Below are positions 12,705-16,955 of a stretch of 16,955 bases of DNA, in pieces. The position numbers and the translations under genes are program-made. Source of the DNA: an uncultured Prevotella sp. (lineage in GTDB: Bacteria; Bacteroidota; Bacteroidia; Bacteroidales; Bacteroidaceae); assembly GCA_937916405.1 (NCBI GenBank), contig CALFUF010000003.1, positions 1 through 16,955 on the forward strand. Reading direction: 5' to 3'. Numbering within the stretch: position 1 is the stretch's first letter; each line of letters opens with the position of its first letter. The notes under the pieces were generated by a model that did not search any database, had not been told where the DNA came from, and worked only from the letters and a program-made list of their open reading frames with translations.

Positions 12705-14401
12705 GGAAAACTTTTCTTGCATTCTTATCGTTGGTGACATTGACCTTGAATGCGCAGTATAAGTCTGAGGTATGGTCGCCTGACAATGGGGATGGCACTT
12801 TTACTAATCCGGTCATTAATGCCGACTACTCAGACCCTGATGTCTGTGTGGGAGCCAGTGGTGAGGACTTTTACCTGACGGCAAGTTCCTTTAACTGTAT
12901 CCCTGGTCTTCCTATCCTGCATTCCAAGGATTTGGTGAATTGGGAGATTATTAATCACGCCATTGATGCGCTACCACCTCTGGAACGCTATAACGTGCCA
13001 CAACATGGGAATGGTGTATGGGCTCCGTCTATCCGTTATAATGAGTATAACCAAACCTATTATATATATTGGGGCGACCCTGATCTGGGTGTCTTCGTGG
13101 TGACAGCTAAGGATCCTGCCGGCAAATGGACGGAACCTGTCTGCGTCATTGAGGGCAAGGGTATGATAGACACGACTCCCTTGTGGGACGAGGACGGACG
13201 TTGCTATCTGGTCAATGGCTGGGCGAACTCCCGTTGCCAGTTCAATTCAGTATTGACTGTTCGTGAGATGTCTGCCGACGGTATGCGTCAGATAGGTCAT
13301 CCTGTCATCGTGTTCGATGGTAATGGAACTCAAAACCGCACGGCTGAGGGTCCTAAGTTCTACAAGCGTAATGGTTGGTACTGGATTATGTGTCCCGCAG
13401 GTGGTGTACCTATTGGTCATCAGCTTGCCATGCGTTCTAAGTCACCTTATGGACCCTATGAGTGGAAGGTGGTTCTTGACCAGGGTAAGACCAATGTCAA
13501 CGGACCTCATCAAGGTGGATGGGTACACTTGAAGAGTGGGGAAGACTGGTTCCTGCATTTCCAAGACAAGGAAGCATATGGTCGTGTGGTATGGTTGGAG
13601 CCTGTGACATGGAAGGACAACTGGCCTGCGATGGGACAGCATATCAAGAACTATTGTGGGGAGCCTGTTCTGACCTATAAGAAACCGAATGTAGGCAAGA
13701 CCTATCCTATTCAGAATCCAGTGGAGAGTGACGAGTTTAATACCACGACACTTGGCAAACAATGGCAGTGGCATGCCAACTACCAGCAGACTTTCGGTAT
13801 GCCAACTCCATACGGGGTGTTCCGTCTGTTCTGTCATAAACAGAGTGCTGACTACAAGAATCTCTGGGAAGCAGGTAACTTGTTGTTACAGAAAACACCA
13901 GCTGACAACTTCACGGCAACCACTAAGCTACGTCTTTCTGCGAAGGACGACGGACAGTATGGTGGTATTATCGTGATGGGACTGGACTATTCCTCTTTGG
14001 TATTACGTCGTGTCGGCGACCAGTTTGAGTTGCAACAGATCACCTGTAAGAATGCTGACAAAGGAACCCCGGAGAGTATCAAGACGCTTGACACATTAAA
14101 ACCAACAGTTATTGATAAGGTAGACTATCAGTCATCCATCCATTGTGACATCTATCTCCGTCTGCAAGTCAGCTACAAGGGTGGTAAGAACAGTGATGGT
14201 ACCAACAAACACGAGGCTGCCGTTCGTTTCGCATGGTCGAAGGATGGTAAGAAATTCACAACGGCTGGTGATACCTTCACGATGCGTCAAGGTAAATGGA
14301 TCGGAGCCAAAATCGGTTTGATGGCGGCCGAGCCTGCAGGAAAGAAAGTACGTGGATGGGTGGATGCCGACTGGTTCCGCATCACCTCATATAAGGATTA
14401 A
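12701..14401 (+). CDS. Secreted glycoside hydrolase family 43 (beta-xylosidase / arabinofuranosidase type) with C-terminal beta-sandwich
   Basis: A 566-residue exported glycosidase. Signal peptide 1-18 (MRKTFLAFLSLVTLTLNA), then a five-bladed GH43 catalytic domain. NPVINADYSDPDV holds the likely catalytic base Asp45; GMIDTTPLWDEDGRCYLVNG holds the pKa-modulating Asp157; RTAEGPKFYKRNGWYWIM holds the likely general acid Glu216. SFNCIPGLPILHSKDLVNW is typical of the beta-xylosidase/arabinofuranosidase branch. From about 345 (SDEFNTTTLGKQWQW) to the end is the GH43 C-terminal concanavalin-like beta-sandwich. All three acidic residues are present, so it should be active on xylan- or arabinan-derived oligosaccharides in the periplasm or at the surface; exact specificity cannot be read. 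No SusC/SusD pair or other glycosidase adjoins it, so it is not in an evident polysaccharide-utilisation locus. It starts inside the stop of the ATP-grasp gene and its last 20 bp overlap the convergent MBL gene. Confidence 0.92.
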   Translation: MRKTFLAFLSLVTLTLNAQYKSEVWSPDNGDGTFTNPVINADYSDPDVCVGASGEDFYLTASSFNCIPGLPILHSKDLVNWEIINHAIDALPPLERYNVPQHGNGVWAPSIRYNEYNQTYYIYWGDPDLGVFVVTAKDPAGKWTEPVCVIEGKGMIDTTPLWDEDGRCYLVNGWANSRCQFNSVLTVREMSADGMRQIGHPVIVFDGNGTQNRTAEGPKFYKRNGWYWIMCPAGGVPIGHQLAMRSKSPYGPYEWKVVLDQGKTNVNGPHQGGWVHLKSGEDWFLHFQDKEAYGRVVWLEPVTWKDNWPAMGQHIKNYCGEPVLTYKKPNVGKTYPIQNPVESDEFNTTTLGKQWQWHANYQQTFGMPTPYGVFRLFCHKQSADYKNLWEAGNLLLQKTPADNFTATTKLRLSAKDDGQYGGIIVMGLDYSSLVLRRVGDQFELQQITCKNADKGTPESIKTLDTLKPTVIDKVDYQSSIHCDIYLRLQVSYKGGKNSDGTNKHEAAVRFAWSKDGKKFTTAGDTFTMRQGKWIGAKIGLMAAEPAGKKVRGWVDADWFRITSYKD

Positions 14402-15023
14402 ACTGTCGCTCATCGGCAATCGTGGTCTGCGGACCGTGTCCGCAATAGACCTGGGTATCGGCGGGGAGTTTTGCCAATTGTTGCAGACTCTCCGCCATTT
14501 CTTGCCAACTGCCTCCCTCGAAGTCGGTACGTCCGATACTCATGCGGAAGAGCGTATCACCTGTGAAAGCGACATGCTCGTCAGCACAGTTGTATACACA
14601 ACCGCCTGGGGTATGCCCTGGGGTGTGAATAATATCGAAATGATGGGTGCCGAAAGATATTTGCTCTCCCTCTGTAAAGTAATGTCCTACTGGTGCTTCC
14701 TCCTCGTTCAATTCAAAACCGAACAGTTCTGATGCTTGCTTCCCTAAATGAGCGATGAGGAAATCATCTTCTGCCCGTGCCTCTACTTTCAGTCCAAACT
14801 CGTTAAAGAGTGCGATATTCCCCCAGTTATGGTCGAGGTGTCCGTGGGTGGCAAGCAGATGGACGGGTTTTAAGTTCTCTTCCTTAATATAATGACTGAT
14901 GGCACCACGTTCCTCCTGGTACTGTGCCCCACAGTCGATGATGACACATTCCTTCGTCTCGTCGCTTACCACGTAGCAGTTTTCCTGCAGCATGTTACAC
15001 ATGAATCGCTTGATATTCAGCAT
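14382..15023 (-). CDS. MBL-fold metallo-hydrolase (glyoxalase II-like)
   Basis: A 213-residue cytoplasmic metallo-beta-lactamase-fold hydrolase of the glyoxalase II-like type. The metal site is complete: THGHLDH (His60, His62, Asp64, His65), TPGHTPGG (His137), FTGDTLF (Asp156) and YCGHGPQT (His196). It is shorter than true glyoxalase II (about 250 residues) and lacks the extra C-terminal helical domain that binds glutathione thioesters, so the substrate is probably another thioester or ester. It is the third gene after the lipoprotein and rsmG, and its ATG (15023) lies 7 bp inside the end of rsmG, implying coupled translation. Its end runs 20 bp into the convergent GH43 gene. Its role is unknown; many bacteria carry such proteins as general hydrolases. 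Confidence 0.9.
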   Translation of the reverse strand: MLNIKRFMCNMLQENCYVVSDETKECVIIDCGAQYQEERGAISHYIKEENLKPVHLLATHGHLDHNWGNIALFNEFGLKVEARAEDDFLIAHLGKQASELFGFELNEEEAPVGHYFTEGEQISFGTHHFDIIHTPGHTPGGCVYNCADEHVAFTGDTLFRMSIGRTDFEGGSWQEMAESLQQLAKLPADTQVYCGHGPQTTIADERQFNPYMR

Positions 15024-15637
15024 GGCAGATAGATAATGTTTTTCTCCTTAAACCATTCCTCGTCGAAGAACTGGCTGATGTCGTTAATCTCCACGATATT
15101 GCGATAGGGACGGGTCTCCTCTTGAAGGTCACCGCCTTTCAGACAGATAACACCATTCGGCAAGGCGTTACGTTGTTCTTGTGAGATGTTCTTACGTACA
15201 ATTTTATAGAGGTCGGGTAGGGACATCACGGCACGACTCACCACAAAGTCGTATTTCCCTTTCTCCTCCTCACCACGCAGATGCTCCGGATGACAGTTCC
15301 TCAGTCCGATGGCATCACATACCTCCTGTGCCACTCGTATCTTCTTACCTGTTCCGTCGATGAGTTTGAAGTCGCAGTCAGGGAAAAGGATCGCAAGCGG
15401 AATACCCGGGAAACCACCACCTGTTCCGAAGTCGAGAATCTTTGTGCCGCTCTGAAAACGAATCATCTTGGCAATCGCCATCGAGTGCAGCACATGATGC
15501 TCGTAGAGGTTGTCGATATCCTTGCGAGAGATGACGTTGATCTTCGCGTTCCAGTCACGATAGAGGGACTCCAGCGCCTCCAACTGTCTCCGTTGCTCGT
15601 CTGTCAGTTCTGGGAAATATTTCAGGATTTCTTCCAT
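15017..15637 (-). CDS. rsmG: 16S rRNA (guanine-527 N7)-methyltransferase RsmG
   Basis: A 206-residue AdoMet-dependent methyltransferase that methylates N7 of G527 in 16S rRNA on the small subunit; loss gives low-level streptomycin resistance in other bacteria. Family marks: WNAKINVISRKDIDNLYEHH (30-48), the AdoMet-binding loop ILDFGTGGGFPGIPLAILFP (67-86), acidic FKLIDGTGKK and VVSRAVMSLPDL. Length is normal for RsmG (about 205-215). The start ATG at 15637 lies 1 bp after the stop of the lipoprotein gene, and the end overlaps the MBL gene by 7 bp, so the three genes form one tight operon. The usual gidA partner is not adjacent. Confidence 0.95.
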   Translation of the reverse strand: MEEILKYFPELTDEQRRQLEALESLYRDWNAKINVISRKDIDNLYEHHVLHSMAIAKMIRFQSGTKILDFGTGGGFPGIPLAILFPDCDFKLIDGTGKKIRVAQEVCDAIGLRNCHPEHLRGEEEKGKYDFVVSRAVMSLPDLYKIVRKNISQEQRNALPNGVICLKGGDLQEETRPYRNIVEINDISQFFDEEWFKEKNIIYLPC

Positions 15638-15638
15638 C

Positions 15639-16433
15639 TTACTTCATTATCTCTTTGAGTTTAGAGTAGCTCAGGGTCAGTTCTGTATTCCCCTTCTCGT
15701 AAGGAGCTATCTCGTAGGGATTATAGATAAAGGTGATCTCGTCGTCGCCAAGGATGAAGTTCTGTGGCGCATAGATATCCATCGTCAACAGATAGTCCTG
15801 TGCATGCAACTCATCGAGGGAGTTGGTCTTCGTCTGATCTTTCAACGCTTCCAGCAGCAGTTCCCGCAATCGGTACTGATAGCCCTGTACGAACACATCG
15901 TCGTAGGTAATCTGCTGTCCCGTCTTCTCATCGAAGTTCATGACGAGTTGCTGACGGATGCCATGGGCACCTCCCTCATACATATCGAGGTTGATGATAT
16001 ACACCAGACAGTTGTCCTTACCACGCTGGGTGTCCGTCTCTATGCTATATTGATACTCATACCAAGACCGCTTCGTCTCGTCGGCACGGTCTTCACGATA
16101 CAGGGGAGCCATATTCTTCTGATACTCAGAGGTGTAGAAATTAGCAAACGAGTCGACGGCTTGCTGCATGGCAAGACTGTCGAACATAAACAACCGTTGT
16201 TCGATGGCGTTATTGATGGTACGGGCACGCTCGTCATCTCCCTTCACATATTTCACCTTCAGGTTTACCTGACACTGAGGGGCGTTGTCCTCGCTCGTAA
16301 TTGTCACTACCTTGGTCACCGACGCCTCCTCCATATCAATGCTGGAGCCACCAAATAAACCACCGCCGTTGCTACCTCCACAAGCGGAGAGGAGCACAGC
16401 CGTCAGTCCAATCATCCAATTTATTCTCTTCAT
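15639..16433 (-). CDS. DUF3298/RsiV-like lipoprotein
   Basis: A 264-residue predicted lipoprotein. It begins MKRINWMIGLTAVLLSACGG with a lipobox LSAC (lipidated Cys18) followed by a Gly/Ser-rich stretch. There is no acidic surface-export signal right after the Cys, so it probably faces the periplasm. The body resembles the DUF4163/DUF3298 arrangement seen in RsiV-like proteins: YEGGAHGIRQQLVMNFDEKT, a middle DVFVQGYQYRLRELLLEAL, and the DUF3298 hallmark FILGDDEITFIYNPYEIAPY. DUF3298 proteins include lysozyme-binding anti-sigma factors in Firmicutes, but no anti-sigma helix is present here, so the function is open. The ATG at 16433 is chosen because it gives a proper lipoprotein signal; an extension to 16523 would add 30 residues that do not look like protein. 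A TTTG lies upstream (16453-16450) but no full promoter match. First gene of the rsmG operon. Confidence 0.85.
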   Translation of the reverse strand: MKRINWMIGLTAVLLSACGGSNGGGLFGGSSIDMEEASVTKVVTITSEDNAPQCQVNLKVKYVKGDDERARTINNAIEQRLFMFDSLAMQQAVDSFANFYTSEYQKNMAPLYREDRADETKRSWYEYQYSIETDTQRGKDNCLVYIINLDMYEGGAHGIRQQLVMNFDEKTGQQITYDDVFVQGYQYRLRELLLEALKDQTKTNSLDELHAQDYLLTMDIYAPQNFILGDDEITFIYNPYEIAPYEKGNTELTLSYSKLKEIMK

Positions 16434-16532
16434 ATTGGCTGCGAAGGTACAAAGAATTTTTGTTAATTCCAAATATTCGTCGTCAAATGCGTTACGATTC
16501 GTTGAAGAAATCAGCTGATTCACTGAAAACGT

Positions 16533-16563
16533 TCTGTCAGCGATTAAACTTTTCCTATCTTTG
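16533..16563 (+). promoter_or_regulatory. Promoter of the Spy-like exported protein gene
   Basis: TCTG (16533-16536), exactly 19 nt, then TATCTTTG (16556-16563): a full match to the -7 consensus with one mismatch in the -33 box. The start codon at 16619 follows 55 bp later, leaving an A-rich leader of about 48 nt. The promoter lies in the 185-bp divergent region between this gene and the lipoprotein operon; nothing else is evident there. Confidence 0.6.
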
Positions 16564-16618
16564 TAACGTCATATAAGTGACTTCGGTCAAGAACCAACAT
16601 AAGTTTAACATATAAAAA

Positions 16619-16955
16619 ATGAGTAAGATGAAAAAGATTGTATTAACAATGGTTGCCCTCCTGTCAATGACAGTGATGCAGGCACAGAACAATGACAAGT
16701 GTGAGTGTAAGAAGGAGATGAAAGAGCGTAAGGCTCCCAAAGAGTTGACAGCAGAACAGCGTACAGACATGATGGTGAAGCAACTCGAACTCTCTGACGC
16801 ACAGAAAACAAAGGTGCTCGCACTCAACAAGGAGTATCAGGATGTGCTGAAAGGTCCGGAGATGGGTGGTCCTCGTCCACATAAGCCTGAGGCTGACGCA
16901 GAGACTGGCGCTACAGAACAGCAACGTCCAGAGCGTCCAGAACTCACTGACAAAC
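16619..16955 (+). CDS. Small exported Spy/DUF4890-like protein, 3' end outside window
   Basis: The first 112 codons of an exported, charged, helical protein; no stop occurs before the right edge. The signal peptide is MSKMKKIVLTMVALLSMTVMQAQ, with a possible alternative start at codon 4 (ATG 16628). The mature part holds a Cys-x-Cys near its start (KCECKK), then LTAEQRTDMMVKQLELSDAQ followed by KVLALNKEYQDVL, the repeated helix pattern (xLTxxQ, LxLSxxQxxKVxxLNKxY) of Spy/CpxP- and DUF4890-type periplasmic proteins. A Pro/Glu/Lys-rich linker follows (GGPRPHKPEADAE, ERPELTDK). In enterobacteria Spy is an envelope-stress chaperone; the role in Bacteroidota is not established. It is divergent from the lipoprotein operon and has its own promoter. 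Confidence 0.82.
   Translation, partial: MSKMKKIVLTMVALLSMTVMQAQNNDKCECKKEMKERKAPKELTAEQRTDMMVKQLELSDAQKTKVLALNKEYQDVLKGPEMGGPRPHKPEADAETGATEQQRPERPELTDK

Noticed and set aside
15804..16358. 184-codon open frame on the plus strand
   Set aside because: Antisense to the DUF3298-like lipoprotein, which has a lipobox and a family signature; the plus translation looks random.
16434..16523. Longer start for the lipoprotein gene (30 extra residues)
   Set aside because: It would bury the lipoprotein signal peptide inside the protein; the ATG at 16433 gives a normal signal and lipobox.
16664..16924. 86-codon open frame on the minus strand (and smaller ones nearby)
   Set aside because: Antisense to the Spy-like gene, which has a signal peptide, a promoter and helix-repeat motifs; the minus-strand products are Cys/Leu/His-rich shadows.
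1..16955. tRNA, rRNA, CRISPR arrays, insertion sequences or phage genes
   Set aside because: Intergenic gaps are all under about 190 bp and none shows tRNA-like folding, regular spacer repeats, terminal inverted repeats or transposase/integrase coding.

Overview
The window looks like a chromosomal segment of a Bacteroidota bacterium, most likely a Prevotellaceae member. The support is: intergenic promoters of the Bacteroides type (TTTG, then about 19-20 nt, then TAnnTTTG), weak or absent Shine-Dalgarno sequences, a TonB-dependent receptor with a C-terminal Phe, a periplasmic propeller/Y_Y_Y sensor kinase, a secreted GH43, and pyruvate:ferredoxin oxidoreductase. The genus is an inference. There are 13 genes, coding density is very high, and no gene-free stretch exceeds about 190 bp. 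I see no tRNA, rRNA, CRISPR array, insertion sequence or phage gene.

Layout. (1) 1-1281, minus: the N-terminal third of nifJ, running off the left edge. (2) 1337-2524, minus: a stand-alone AAA_14/DUF4143-type ATPase with a textbook promoter. (3) 2663-11572, minus: five tightly packed genes, with three 4-bp ATGA overlaps and one 3-bp gap. In transcription order they encode a receiver-PP2C (RsbU-like) phosphatase, a membrane-anchored coiled-coil/WD40 protein, a large propeller sensor with a degenerate histidine-kinase core, a short soluble histidine kinase, and a TonB-dependent receptor with a helical TPR-like N-terminal domain. A consensus promoter lies before the first gene and a hairpin/T-tract terminator follows the last. 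(4) 11667-14401, plus, divergent from the operon: an ATP-grasp-like protein overlapping a secreted GH43 glycosidase by 4 bp. (5) 14382-16433, minus: lipoprotein (DUF3298-like), rsmG and an MBL-fold hydrolase, packed as one operon that overlaps the GH43 gene tail-to-tail by 20 bp. (6) 16619 onward, plus: a small exported Spy/DUF4890-like protein cut by the right edge.

The main object of interest is the five-gene operon. Its contents could form one signalling chain across the envelope: an outer-membrane receptor, two periplasm-facing propeller proteins anchored in the inner membrane, a kinase pair in which one partner has lost the phosphoacceptor His (Asp707-Arg708 replaces His-Glu) and the other keeps it (His32), and a phosphorylation-controlled Ser/Thr phosphatase as output. 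No DNA-binding output, sigma/anti-sigma pair or SusD partner is encoded with it. The chain is inferred from gene content and packing. The domains and the missing His are visible in the sequence.
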